Below, one piece after another: positions 1-8,118 of a DNA stretch of 24,757 nt. The DNA is from Zoogloea sp044344315. GTDB lineage: Bacteria > Pseudomonadota > Gammaproteobacteria > Burkholderiales > Rhodocyclaceae. Under the pieces are notes generated by a model, which ran no database searches, had not been told where the DNA came from, and worked only from the letters and a program-made list of their open reading frames with translations. Numbering within the stretch: the first letter of the stretch is position 1; each line of letters starts with the position of its first letter. The stretch spans positions 1 through 24,757 of the forward strand of contig NZ_JBIJDC010000066.1 of assembly GCF_044344315.1 (NCBI RefSeq), given 5' to 3'. Position numbers and translations under genes: made by a program.

Positions 1-349
1 GCTGGCGTACGCCCGCCGGCGGCGCTTTTGGGCCCTCGTATTGCGTTTGGCGTGCCCTCTGAGCAGGCTTTGCCCGCCAACGAGACAATGGCGTGGGCGG
101 CTTACCGGCAGGCGCCCAGCGGCGCTACGCGTCCGATTGACCCCGGCGTAGCCTGGTTTGGCGTGAAATGCGGGGGTGAAAAGGGATTTACAACACCCTC
201 TGAAGTCGCCCCTACAACTCCTCACGCTGCCTTCGGTGCATTCCGGGGCGGGCGAACCGGCTGGGAATCAAATCGACCCCACGGGGCATCACATGGGGCT
301 CATCGGTGTGTCATGAAGGGACAGTAGGGTTGAGGGCTTCTCAACTGCC
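1..349. other. Intergenic region without a convincing gene
   Basis: I find no supportable gene here. A 99-codon open frame (28-327, TTG start) exists, but its composition is odd and I recognise no family in it. The region opens with two abutting 10-bp perfect palindromes, GGCGTACGCC (4-13) and CCGCCGGCGG (13-22). A further CGCCCC/GGGGCG pair (207-212 and 245-250) encloses a CTTCGG sequence that could form a small tetraloop hairpin. It could be the tail of an upstream unit, a repeated intergenic element, or a structured leader for the nucleotidase gene. I could not find a clear promoter. Confidence 0.4.
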
Positions 350-2413
350 ATGTTCCTCGCCATGTCCACGTCTTTCTTGCCGTCGCGGTTCCGCCGTCGG
401 GCCCCTGGGGCTGTCCTGCTTGCTTCCGTGCTTGCCCTGGCGGGCTGCGGGAGTGACAACCATCACCGCCTTCCCGAGGCGGGCACGGCCCAGTTGGTGG
501 TACTGGAGACTTCCGATCTCCACGCCAACCTGCTGAGCTATGACTACTTCAAGCTTGCCGAGGACAAATCGGTGGGCTTCGAGCGCACGGCCACCCTGAT
601 CCGCCAGGCCCGGGCGGAGTTTCCGAACTCGCTGCTGATCGACAACGGCGACACCATCCAGGGGACGGCGGTGGCGGACTACCAGGCCCTGGTGTCGCCC
701 CTGTCCTGTACCACCAAGCTGGCCACCTACAAGGCCATGGATGCCATCGGTTTCGATGCCGGGACGCTGGGCAACCATGAGTTCAACTATGGCCTGCCCT
801 ACCTGGCCCAGGTCACCGGCGCCCGCTTCAACGTGGAGGGCATGCCGGAGGTGGCGGCGCAGAGCCTGTGCAAGGGCCCGGATTTTCCGCTCACCCTGGC
901 CAACGTTACCAGCCGCAAGGACGGAAAGACCCTCTACAAGCCCTATGTGATGCTCGAACGCACGATCACGGGTGTGGACAAGGACGGCAAGGCCTTCTCG
1001 GGCAAGATCAAGGTGGCGGTCATCGGCCTCACCCCGACCCCCATCCTGTCCTGGGACAAGCGCTGGCTGGACGGTAAGGTGGATGTGCAGGGCGTTGTGG
1101 AGACGGCCAGCAAGTACGTGCCCATGGCCCGTGCCGAGGGCGCCGATCTGGTGATCGCCGCCTCCCACGGGGGCTTCGACAGCAGCGCCTACTCCGCCTC
1201 CATGGAGAACGCCAACTACCACCTGGCCAAGCTGGCCGGGATCGACGGCATTCTGATGGGGCACTCCCACAGCGAGTTTCCCAACGCCGCCTGCGCCACC
1301 ACCGACTGCAACGCCAGCGGCGTGGACAAGGTGAAGGGCACCCTGCACGGCGTGCCGGCGGTGATGCCCAGCTACTGGGGCAAGGCCATCGGGGTGATCA
1401 ACTACAGCCTGGAGGTGAAGGACGGCAAGTGGAGCGTGGTGCGGAACAAGACCCAGGTGAGCCTGCGCAAGGCGCTGCTCGATGCCACCACCCGCAGCTA
1501 CGTGGCGGTGGACCCGGCCATCTCGGCGGCGGTGCAGGCGGAGCATGCCTCGGCCATCGACTACGTGAAGACGCCCATCGGCCAGTCTGACTTCAACCTC
1601 AGTACCTACTTTGCCGACGTGGGCGATGTGTCGGCGATCCAGGTGGTCAACGCCGCCCAGGCCGACTACGTGGCCCGCTACGTGGCCGCCAACCTGCCGG
1701 CCTACAAGAACCTGCCGGTGCTGTCGGTCAGCGCACCCTTCAAGAGCGGTTTTGCCGGTGGTTCTGACTTCACCGACGTGAAGGCCGGCAACGTGGCCAT
1801 CAACAACGCCGCCGACCTGTATCTCTACCCCAACACCGTGTACGCGGTGAAGGTGAGCGGGGCGGGCATCAAGGCCTGGCTGGAGAAGGCCGCCGAGCGC
1901 TTCAACCAGATCAACCCGGCGCTGACCACCGAGCAGGCCCTGGTGTCGAGCTTCCCCGGTTACAACTTCGATGTGTTCACCTCACCGGATCTGAGCTACG
2001 AGATCGACGTCACCCAGCCCGCCGGCAGCCGCATCCGCAACCTCAACTACAAGGGCACGGCCATCGACACGGCCGCCGAGTTCATCGTGGCCACCAACAA
2101 CTACCGCGGTTCGGGTGGCGGCGGCTTCCCTGGCCTCAACGGCAGCAATGTCATCTACGCCTCGCCCGATGCCAACCGGGATGTGCTGATCGAGTACATC
2201 AAGGCCCGCCGCAACCTGGTCTTTGCGACCGACGGTGCGACCCGCAGCTGGCGCTTCACGCCGGTGTCGGTGGCCGGCCCGGTGACCTTCAAGTCGGCCA
2301 GCGGCAAGCTGGGTGTGGCCACGGCCCTGGGGCTGGGCAACATCAGCGTGCTGCGTGACGATGATGGCTCGGGCAAGGGCTTGGGCGTGTACGCCATCGA
2401 CCTGTCGCGCTAG
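350..2413 (+). CDS. cpdB: CpdB-like 2',3'-cyclic-nucleotide 2'-phosphodiesterase/3'-nucleotidase (lipoprotein)
   Basis: The 687-residue protein should release nucleosides and phosphate from 2',3'-cyclic nucleotides and 3'-nucleotides outside the cytoplasm. The N-terminus has basic residues, a hydrophobic stretch and a lipobox LALAGC (Cys about 33), so it is probably a lipid-anchored exported protein; classic CpdB is soluble and periplasmic. Calcineurin-like metal-binding motifs appear in order: SDLHAN, DNGDT, GNHEFNYG, ASHGG and GHSH. The C-terminal 5'-nucleotidase domain follows. GTLGNHEFNYGL and the stretch around SWDKRWLDGKV match CpdB better than UshA. The ATG at 350 has a weak upstream GAGGG; the in-frame ATG at 362 is the alternative. 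The gene converges on the TyrR-type regulator and overlaps its end by 4 bp. Exact substrate preference is inferred from the family. Confidence 0.92.
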   Translation: MFLAMSTSFLPSRFRRRAPGAVLLASVLALAGCGSDNHHRLPEAGTAQLVVLETSDLHANLLSYDYFKLAEDKSVGFERTATLIRQARAEFPNSLLIDNGDTIQGTAVADYQALVSPLSCTTKLATYKAMDAIGFDAGTLGNHEFNYGLPYLAQVTGARFNVEGMPEVAAQSLCKGPDFPLTLANVTSRKDGKTLYKPYVMLERTITGVDKDGKAFSGKIKVAVIGLTPTPILSWDKRWLDGKVDVQGVVETASKYVPMARAEGADLVIAASHGGFDSSAYSASMENANYHLAKLAGIDGILMGHSHSEFPNAACATTDCNASGVDKVKGTLHGVPAVMPSYWGKAIGVINYSLEVKDGKWSVVRNKTQVSLRKALLDATTRSYVAVDPAISAAVQAEHASAIDYVKTPIGQSDFNLSTYFADVGDVSAIQVVNAAQADYVARYVAANLPAYKNLPVLSVSAPFKSGFAGGSDFTDVKAGNVAINNAADLYLYPNTVYAVKVSGAGIKAWLEKAAERFNQINPALTTEQALVSSFPGYNFDVFTSPDLSYEIDVTQPAGSRIRNLNYKGTAIDTAAEFIVATNNYRGSGGGGFPGLNGSNVIYASPDANRDVLIEYIKARRNLVFATDGATRSWRFTPVSVAGPVTFKSASGKLGVATALGLGNISVLRDDDGSGKGLGVYAIDLSR

Positions 2414-3936
2414 GCGATGCCGTAGCGCCGCAGCCGGTTGGCGATGGCGGTGTGGGAGGTGCCGAGCCGCCGGGCCAGCCGGCGGCTCGACGGGTGCTCC
2501 CGGTACAGGCGTTGCAGCAGGTTCTTCTCGAACTCGGCAACGGCCTCGTCCAGGGAGCCCACCTCGGTGCCATCGCCCGCGGCCGGGGTGGCGACCTGGG
2601 CGAGCTCAAGGTCTTCCACCTGGATGATGTTGCGCTCGGTCATCGTCACCGCCCGGAAGATGACGTTCTGCAACTGCCGCACATTGCCCACCCACGGATT
2701 GCTCAGCATGGCCGCGCAGGCCGCCTGGGACAGGCGCATGGGCGGGCGGGAGGCCTGGGCGCAGGCCCGGCTGAGGAAGGACTGGGCCAGGGGCAGGATG
2801 TCGCCCGGGCGTTCGCGCAGGGGCGGAACCTGCAGGTTGAGCACATTGAGGCGGAAGAGCAGATCCTGGCGGAAATGGCCGCTGCTCACCATGTCCTCCA
2901 GCGCCCGGTGGGTGGCGCTGATGATGCGCACGTTCATGCGTACCTCCCGGTCGCCACCGACCCGCCGGAAGCTGCCGTCGTTGAGAAAGCGCAGCAGCTT
3001 GGCCTGCAGGTAGGGTGACATCTCCCCGATCTCGTCGAGAAAGACCGTGCCGCCATCGGCCAGCTCGAGCAGCCCCGGCTTGCCCCCGCGCAGGGCGCCG
3101 GTGAAGGCGCCGGCGGCGTAGCCGAAGAGCTCGCTTTCGGCCAGATTCTCGGGCAGGGCGGCGCAGTTGAGGGCGAAAAAGGGCTGGCTGCGCCGGCTGC
3201 TGCCCGCATGGCAGGCGTGGGCCAGCAGCTCCTTGCCGGTGCCGGTCTCGCCGGTGATCAGCAGCGGCGCATCCACCATGGCCATGCGGGCCGCACGCTG
3301 CTTGAGCTGTTCGATCAGCGGCGAGGTGCCGAGGATGGCGTCGAAGCCGCCGGCGTCATAGTTCTGCAGGGCGCTCATGCGCTCCCCGATGCGGCTGGGG
3401 GCGTGCAGGGTCATCACCGCACCGGCGACCCGGCCGCCGGCTTCATGCAGGGGCATGGTTTCCAGCAGGTAGGGCTCGCCATTGATGGCCACCTCGCACA
3501 CCGGCAGGTGATAGCCCCCGTCCACCAGTTCCCGCAGCAGCGCCGGGTTGCCGATCAGGGCCTGCATGGAGGTGCCGATCAGGTGCCCCTCGTCCATGCC
3601 GCAGGCGGCAATGGCCGCACCGTTGGCCACCACCACGCAGCCCGACTCATCGACGGCGAAGACTGGATCGGGCTGCGAGGCGAGCAGGGCGTCGAGGTAC
3701 AGGCGCCGCTGGGCCCCGGGCAGCATGCCCACGGGCTCCACCGTGCGCACCCCGGCGACCTCCATCAGCTGCTCGCGCAGCTCGTCGAGGCTGGCCTGAT
3801 CGACGGCCGGCGCCTCGATGAAGATATGGGGCGGATCCACCTCGACCGCGGTCACGTTGAGTCGGCGCCGGGCCAGCTCGGCCAGCACCTCCTGGGCGAT
3901 CCCGACCCGGTCGGAGAAGAACACGTCGATGCGCAT
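2410..3936 (-). CDS. TyrR/PhhR-family sigma-54-dependent transcriptional activator
   Basis: This 508-residue activator has an N-terminal ACT domain (about 1-70), a PAS domain (about 75-180), a AAA+ sigma-54 interaction domain (about 195-430) and a C-terminal Fis/TyrR-type helix-turn-helix (about 478-508). Walker A is GETGTGKE (229-236), the sigma-54 contact loop is an intact GAFTGA (276-281), and Walker B is GGTVFLDEIGEM. E. coli TyrR lacks a functional GAFTGA and does not work with sigma-54, so this protein is closer to true sigma-54 activators. ACT domains in this family bind amino acids. The gene diverges from dadA, whose upstream region carries a TyrR-like palindrome and a -24/-12 promoter, so it probably activates D-alanine catabolism. 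The more familiar regulator of dad genes is an Lrp-type protein, which is not seen here. The ligand is not known from sequence. Confidence 0.93.
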   Translation of the reverse strand: MRIDVFFSDRVGIAQEVLAELARRRLNVTAVEVDPPHIFIEAPAVDQASLDELREQLMEVAGVRTVEPVGMLPGAQRRLYLDALLASQPDPVFAVDESGCVVVANGAAIAACGMDEGHLIGTSMQALIGNPALLRELVDGGYHLPVCEVAINGEPYLLETMPLHEAGGRVAGAVMTLHAPSRIGERMSALQNYDAGGFDAILGTSPLIEQLKQRAARMAMVDAPLLITGETGTGKELLAHACHAGSSRRSQPFFALNCAALPENLAESELFGYAAGAFTGALRGGKPGLLELADGGTVFLDEIGEMSPYLQAKLLRFLNDGSFRRVGGDREVRMNVRIISATHRALEDMVSSGHFRQDLLFRLNVLNLQVPPLRERPGDILPLAQSFLSRACAQASRPPMRLSQAACAAMLSNPWVGNVRQLQNVIFRAVTMTERNIIQVEDLELAQVATPAAGDGTEVGSLDEAVAEFEKNLLQRLYREHPSSRRLARRLGTSHTAIANRLRRYGIA

Positions 3937-3964
3937 GGCGAGTGTGTAGTGAATTCAATACGGT

Positions 3965-3980
3965 GTATCGATAATGATAC
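3965..3980. promoter_or_regulatory. Imperfect inverted repeat near the regulator start
   Basis: GTATCGATAATGATAC has 5-bp inverted arms GTATC/GATAC. It lies about 30-45 bp before the start codon of the TyrR-type regulator and could serve autoregulation. It is short, and its role is only inferred. Confidence 0.3.
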
Positions 3981-4043
3981 GGATCATCCAGTGCATTGAG
4001 AAATAAGGAGAATTTTGCGAAAAGCGGGCGTGCAGCGATAATA

Positions 4044-4063
4044 TCGTAACGATATCGTTACGA
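4044..4063. promoter_or_regulatory. Perfect 20-bp palindrome, candidate TyrR-type upstream activator site
   Basis: TCGTAACGATATCGTTACGA reads identically on both strands. Its core GTAA-N8-TTAC has the same geometry as the TyrR box (TGTAAA-N6-TTTACA). The centre is about 97 bp upstream of the predicted dadA transcription start, a normal distance for a sigma-54 enhancer site. The adjacent divergent gene encodes a TyrR-family activator, making it the obvious candidate binder. Confidence 0.72.
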
Positions 4064-4123
4064 ATGAATCGGCGGCTGGCCGGTGAGTGTTTTCAAATCA
4101 TTGTTTTGTATGGGTTTTTTTCT

Positions 4124-4140
4124 TTGGCACGGGAATCGCT
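4124..4140 (+). promoter_or_regulatory. Sigma-54 (-24/-12) promoter for dadA
   Basis: TTGGCACGGGAATCGCT fits the consensus YTGGCACG-N4-TTGCW with one mismatch in the -12 element (TCGCT). The GG and GC dinucleotides are 12 bp apart, as required. Transcription would start near 4151, giving a leader of about 39 nt before dadA. A T-rich run precedes it, and a TyrR-like palindrome lies upstream. Confidence 0.8.
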
Positions 4141-4189
4141 AAGTGTCATTCATTCCAATGGCCAACCCGATTCCTCAAGGAGAACTCCC

Positions 4190-5443
4190 ATGCATGTCCT
4201 CGTCCTCGGCAGTGGCGTGATCGGCACCTGCATCGCCTACTACCTGGCCAAGGCCGGACACCAGGTCACGGTGGTGGACCGCCAGGCCGGCCCGGCGTTG
4301 GAGACCAGTTTTGCCAATGCGGGTGAAGTGTCGCCCGGCTATTCCGCCCCCTGGGCCGGCCCCGGCGTGCCGATCAAGGCCATCAAGTGGATGCTGATGC
4401 ACCACAGCCCCCTGGTCATCAAGCCCATGCTCGACCCCTCCATGTGGCGCTGGGGCATGGCCATGCTGCGCAACTGCACGGAGGCCGCCTACCAGGTCAA
4501 CAAGAGCCGCATGGTGCGTGTCGCCGAATACAGCCGTGACTGCCTCAAGCAGCTGCGCGCCGAGACGGGCATCACCTACGATGAGCGCACCCAGGGCACC
4601 CTGCAGCTTTTCCGTACCCCGAAGCAGCTCGACGGCGTCGGCAAGGATGTGGAGATCCTGCAGCAGTCCGGCGTGCCCTTCCAGGTGCTGGACCGCGAAG
4701 GCTACCTGGCCTACGAGCCGGCCCTGGCTCTGGTCAAGCACAAGTTCGTTGGTGCCCTGCGCCTGCCCGGCGACGAGACCGGCGATTGCCACCTGTTCAC
4801 CCGCAAGCTGGCCGCCATGGCCGAAGCCCTGGGCGTGCGCTTCCGCTTCGGGGTCAGCATCACCGGCATCGATCACGATGGGCAGCGCGTCACCGGCATC
4901 CGCAGCGACGCCGGCCCCCTGACGGCCGACCATTACGTGCTGGCCCTCGGCAGCTACTCCACGGCGCTGCTGAAGCCGGTGGGCATCGACATCCCCGTGT
5001 ATCCGGTGAAGGGCTTCTCGATCACCGTGCCCATCACCGATGCGGCCATGGCGCCGGAGTCCACCATCATGGACGAGACCCACAAGGTCGCGGTCACCCG
5101 CCTCGGCGACCGCATCCGGGTCGGCGGCACGGCACAGCTTTCGGGCTTCGACCTGAGCCTGGATGAGGGGCGGCGCAAAACCCTGGAGTTCGTGGTCTCC
5201 GATCTGTTTCCCCGTGGGGGCGATATCTCCCGGGCCGAGTTCTGGACCGGCCTGCGCCCCATGACGCCGGACGGCACGCCCATCATCGGCAAGACCCGCT
5301 ACGACAACCTGACCCTCAGCACCGGACACGGCACCCTGGGCTGGACCATGGCCGCCGGCACCGGCCGTGTGGTGGCCGACCTGCTCAGTGGCCGCCGGCC
5401 CGAGATCCCGGTGGACGACCTTGCCGTCGCCCGCTACGCCTGA
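4190..5443 (+). CDS. dadA: D-amino acid dehydrogenase (DadA)
   Basis: This FAD enzyme of 417 residues oxidatively deaminates D-alanine and other D-amino acids to 2-oxo acids, passing electrons to the respiratory chain at the inner membrane. The N-terminus MHVLVLGSGVIGTCIAYYLA is a typical dinucleotide-binding fold with the GxGxxG motif. The ETSFANAGEVSPGYSAPWAGPG region and the C-terminal GLRPMTPDGTPIIG and STGHGTLGWTMAAGTG blocks are characteristic of DadA. Length is close to the usual 416-432 residues. The start at 4190 follows a good AAGGAG at 8-9 nt; the open frame extends upstream to 4064, but that would run through the promoter and operator. It is the first gene of a unit that continues with a transporter and alanine racemase. 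Confidence 0.96.
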   Translation: MHVLVLGSGVIGTCIAYYLAKAGHQVTVVDRQAGPALETSFANAGEVSPGYSAPWAGPGVPIKAIKWMLMHHSPLVIKPMLDPSMWRWGMAMLRNCTEAAYQVNKSRMVRVAEYSRDCLKQLRAETGITYDERTQGTLQLFRTPKQLDGVGKDVEILQQSGVPFQVLDREGYLAYEPALALVKHKFVGALRLPGDETGDCHLFTRKLAAMAEALGVRFRFGVSITGIDHDGQRVTGIRSDAGPLTADHYVLALGSYSTALLKPVGIDIPVYPVKGFSITVPITDAAMAPESTIMDETHKVAVTRLGDRIRVGGTAQLSGFDLSLDEGRRKTLEFVVSDLFPRGGDISRAEFWTGLRPMTPDGTPIIGKTRYDNLTLSTGHGTLGWTMAAGTGRVVADLLSGRRPEIPVDDLAVARYA

Positions 5444-5496
5444 CCCGTCCCCTGCACCATCACCCGACAAAAACCGACACCCAAGGAGGCAATACC

Positions 5497-5556
5497 ATGC
5501 ATGTCACCATCCCCCCCGTGGCTCTCCAGGCCATCGGACCCTGCGCTCCGGCCTGA
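5497..5556 (+). pseudogene. 19-codon mini-ORF, possible truncated RidA remnant or leader peptide
   Basis: A very good Shine-Dalgarno sequence (AAGGAGG, 5483-5489) precedes an ATG that opens MHVTIPPVALQAIGPCAPA and a TGA. The segment QAIGPCAPA resembles the N-terminal AAIGPYSQA signature of RidA (2-iminopropanoate deaminase). RidA is the natural partner of DadA, because it hydrolyses the imine that amino acid oxidation releases, and RidA-family genes are found in dad operons. I therefore read it as the stub of a ridA gene with the rest deleted. The match is short. A translated leader controlling the symporter behind it (ATG 30 bp downstream) is the alternative; the peptide has four alanines and four prolines. 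Confidence 0.4.
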
Positions 5557-5585
5557 ACGCATCACCCCCAAGGGAGAGAAAAACC

Positions 5586-6959
5586 ATGGAAGCACTGACG
5601 CAACTCATCACCGCCATCAACGACATTGTGTGGGGGCCGCCAATGCTGGTGGCCATTCTGGGGACAGGCCTCTACCTGCAGCTGCGCCTGGGCTTCATGC
5701 CCATCACCCGGATCCTGGCCGGCTTTGCCATGGTCTGGCGGGGGCGCCAGGCGGCGCCCGACGCCCCGGGCGAGATCACCCCCTATGCGGCGCTGATGAC
5801 GGCCCTGGCCGCCACCGTCGGCACCGGCAATATCGCCGGCGTGGCCACGGCCATTGCCATCGGCGGCCCGGGAGCGATGTTCTGGATGTGGATGACGGCC
5901 CTGGTCGGCATGGCCACCAAGTATTCCGAGGTGTTGCTGGCGGTGCATTACCGAGAGACCGACGATCACGGGGAGCAGGTAGGTGGCCCCATGTATGCGA
6001 TCAAGAACGGCCTGGGCAAGCGCTGGCGCTGGCTGGGCGCGGCCTTCGCGATCTTTGGCGGCCTCGCTGGCTTCGGTATCGGCAACATGGTCCAGTCCAA
6101 CAGCATCGCCGGTGCCCTTGAGACCGCCTTCGGCATCAATCCCTGGGTCTCGGGTGTCGTGATGGCCGTGTTTACCGGCTTCGTGCTGCTGGGCGGCGTC
6201 AAGCGCATCGGCGCGGTGGCCGAGAGGCTCGTGCCCTTCATGTGCGTCGGCTACATCGTGGCCTCCCTGACCGTGCTCGGCCTCTACGCCGACCAGATTC
6301 CTGCGGCCTTCACCCTGATCTTCGCCAGCGCCTTCAGCCCGGTAGCCGCGACGGGTGGCTTTGCCGGTGCCGCCGTATTGATGGCGATGCGCTACGGCGT
6401 TGCCCGTGGCATCTTCTCCAACGAGGCTGGCCTGGGCACCGCCGGCATTGCCCAGGCGGCAGGGCAGACCCGCAACGCGGTGGAGTCCGGCCTGGTGGGC
6501 ATGATGGGTACCTTCATCGACACCATCATCGTGTGCACCATGACCGGCCTGGTGCTGATCGTGACCGGCGTGTGGAGCTCCGGCCTGAAGGGCGCGGCCC
6601 TCAGCGCGGCCGGCTTCAATGCGGCCTTCCCGGGCTATGGCGGGCAGTTCCTGGCGGTGGCCATTGCGGTGTTCGCCTTCACCACCATACTGGGTTGGGC
6701 CTACTACGGCGAGAAGTGCTGGGGGTATCTGGTGGGGACGGCGGCTGAAGTCCCCTATCGCGTGTTGTGGACGATCTTCGTGCTGGTGGGCGCCGTCACC
6801 CATCTGGATTTCGTCTGGCTGGTGGCCGATACCCTCAATGCCTTCATGGCCCTGCCCAACCTGATCTCGCTGCTGCTGCTCTCGCCGGTCATTGTCCGTC
6901 TGTCCCATGAGTATTGGGCGAAGAAGGCCCTGGCACTGAAAACCGCATCCGTGAATTGA
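5586..6959 (+). CDS. Alanine/glycine:cation symporter (AGCS family)
   Basis: The 457-residue inner-membrane protein should import D- or L-alanine, or glycine, with Na+ or H+. It has the AGCS family signatures: the N-terminal WGPPMLVAILGTGLYLQLRLG, then LAATVGTGNIAGVATAIAIGGPGAMFWMW, ATKYSEVLLAVHYRE with GGPMYAIKNG, the FSNEAGLGTAGIAQAAGQT block, and TTILGWAYYGEKC. About ten or eleven hydrophobic segments are visible. The ATG at 5586 follows AGGGAGAG and gives the normal N-terminus; the frame is open upstream to 5367 but overlaps dadA. It lies between dadA and alanine racemase, 11 bp ahead of the latter, so alanine uptake feeding racemisation and deamination is the likely role. Confidence 0.95.
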   Translation: MEALTQLITAINDIVWGPPMLVAILGTGLYLQLRLGFMPITRILAGFAMVWRGRQAAPDAPGEITPYAALMTALAATVGTGNIAGVATAIAIGGPGAMFWMWMTALVGMATKYSEVLLAVHYRETDDHGEQVGGPMYAIKNGLGKRWRWLGAAFAIFGGLAGFGIGNMVQSNSIAGALETAFGINPWVSGVVMAVFTGFVLLGGVKRIGAVAERLVPFMCVGYIVASLTVLGLYADQIPAAFTLIFASAFSPVAATGGFAGAAVLMAMRYGVARGIFSNEAGLGTAGIAQAAGQTRNAVESGLVGMMGTFIDTIIVCTMTGLVLIVTGVWSSGLKGAALSAAGFNAAFPGYGGQFLAVAIAVFAFTTILGWAYYGEKCWGYLVGTAAEVPYRVLWTIFVLVGAVTHLDFVWLVADTLNAFMALPNLISLLLLSPVIVRLSHEYWAKKALALKTASVN

Positions 6960-6970
6960 CGAGAAAGCGC

Positions 6971-8089
6971 ATGTCCGAAAGTACTCTGAACCCCTTCGGG
7001 GCTCTCCTCAGCATCGACCTCGATGCCCTCTGCGACAACTGGCGCAACTTGCGGGGCCGGCTTGCCGGTGCGGACTGCGCTGCCGTGGTCAAGGCCGATG
7101 CCTATGGCCTGGGGGCCGACCGGGTGGCCCCGGCGCTGTATCGTGCCGGCTGCCGCCACTTCTTCGTCGCCCACCTTAACGAAGGCATCCGCCTGCGCCC
7201 GGTGCTTCCCGCCGATGCGTACATCCATGTGCTCCACGGGCCCCACCCGGGCGCCGAGCGCGACTTCGTGCGCAACCGGCTTGTCCCCGTCCTCAACAGC
7301 CTGCAGCAGGTGCAGGCCTGGCAAGGGCTGGCCCGGGACGTGGATGCGACGCTGCCGGCCATCCTGCAGGTGGATACCGGCATGGCCCGCCTGGGCCTGG
7401 CGCCCGAGGAGTTCGAGCAGCTGAGCGCCAGCCCGGACGGCCTGAAGGGCATTGCCCTGAAGTACCTCATGAGTCATCTGGTGAGCGCCGAGGAGCAGGG
7501 CTGTGCGGTGAATCGCCTGCAGCTTGAACGCTTCCGCTCGGCCCTGGCGCGTCTGCCCGGGGTGCGCGGCAGCCTGGCCAACTCGTCGGGGATCTTTCTC
7601 GGCGGGGACTACCATTTCGACCTGGTCCGCCCTGGCGCCGCGCTCTACGGCGTGGCGCCGGTGGCCGGGCAGGCCAACCCGCTGCGGCCGGTGATCCGCC
7701 TGCAAGGCAAGGTGCTGCAGACGCGCAGCATTGCTGCCGGAACGGCGGTCGGCTATTCCCACACCTGGACGGCGGCGCGCCCGTCGCGCATCGCCACGGT
7801 GGCGGTGGGCTATGCGGATGGCTACCTGCGCAGCCTGAGCAACCGGGGCGTGGTGCGCTGCGACGGAATCAGCCTGCCGCTGGTGGGCAACATCTCCATG
7901 GACACCCTCATCGTGGACATCACCGGGTTGCCCGAGGGGCGGATCGCTGAGGGCGACATGCTCGACCTGGCCGACCCGCTCAACGGCGTGGACGCCATCG
8001 CCGCCTGCGCCGGCACCATCGGCTACGAGATCCTGACGAGCCTGGGGCGGCGCTATGCGCGGCGCTACACCGGGGGCGGCGAGGGATAA
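6971..8089 (+). CDS. alr: Alanine racemase (catabolic DadX type by context)
   Basis: A PLP-dependent enzyme of 372 residues that interconverts L- and D-alanine. PLP is held by Lys41 in AAVVKADAYGLGA. The second catalytic base is Tyr262 in AVGYSHTW, and the NISMDTLIVD motif (Met310-Asp311) is present. Length is normal for the family (356-375). The ATG at 6971 follows GAGAAAG and gives a short N-terminus before the conserved IDLDALCDNW; the frame is open further upstream into the symporter end. Its place after dadA and the alanine symporter points to the catabolic DadX role: L-alanine is converted to D-alanine, then pyruvate by DadA. It could also supply cell-wall D-alanine; whether a second racemase exists cannot be seen here. 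Confidence 0.96.
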   Translation: MSESTLNPFGALLSIDLDALCDNWRNLRGRLAGADCAAVVKADAYGLGADRVAPALYRAGCRHFFVAHLNEGIRLRPVLPADAYIHVLHGPHPGAERDFVRNRLVPVLNSLQQVQAWQGLARDVDATLPAILQVDTGMARLGLAPEEFEQLSASPDGLKGIALKYLMSHLVSAEEQGCAVNRLQLERFRSALARLPGVRGSLANSSGIFLGGDYHFDLVRPGAALYGVAPVAGQANPLRPVIRLQGKVLQTRSIAAGTAVGYSHTWTAARPSRIATVAVGYADGYLRSLSNRGVVRCDGISLPLVGNISMDTLIVDITGLPEGRIAEGDMLDLADPLNGVDAIAACAGTIGYEILTSLGRRYARRYTGGGEG

Positions 8090-8118
8090 TCGCGGCCTTG
8101 TCACCTGTGCCCATTGCC

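Noticed and set aside
341..1546. 401-codon minus-strand frame inside cpdB
   Set aside because: Composition rich in His, Gly and Arg with no motif; it is the mirror of the cpdB coding frame.
4064..4189. Upstream extension of dadA
   Set aside because: It would translate the promoter and operator, lacks the FAD-fold start, and the ATG at 4190 has the better ribosome site.
5367..5585. Upstream extension of the alanine symporter into dadA
   Set aside because: The extra residues are Pro/Arg-rich and unlike the family; the ATG at 5586 has a ribosome site and the normal N-terminus.
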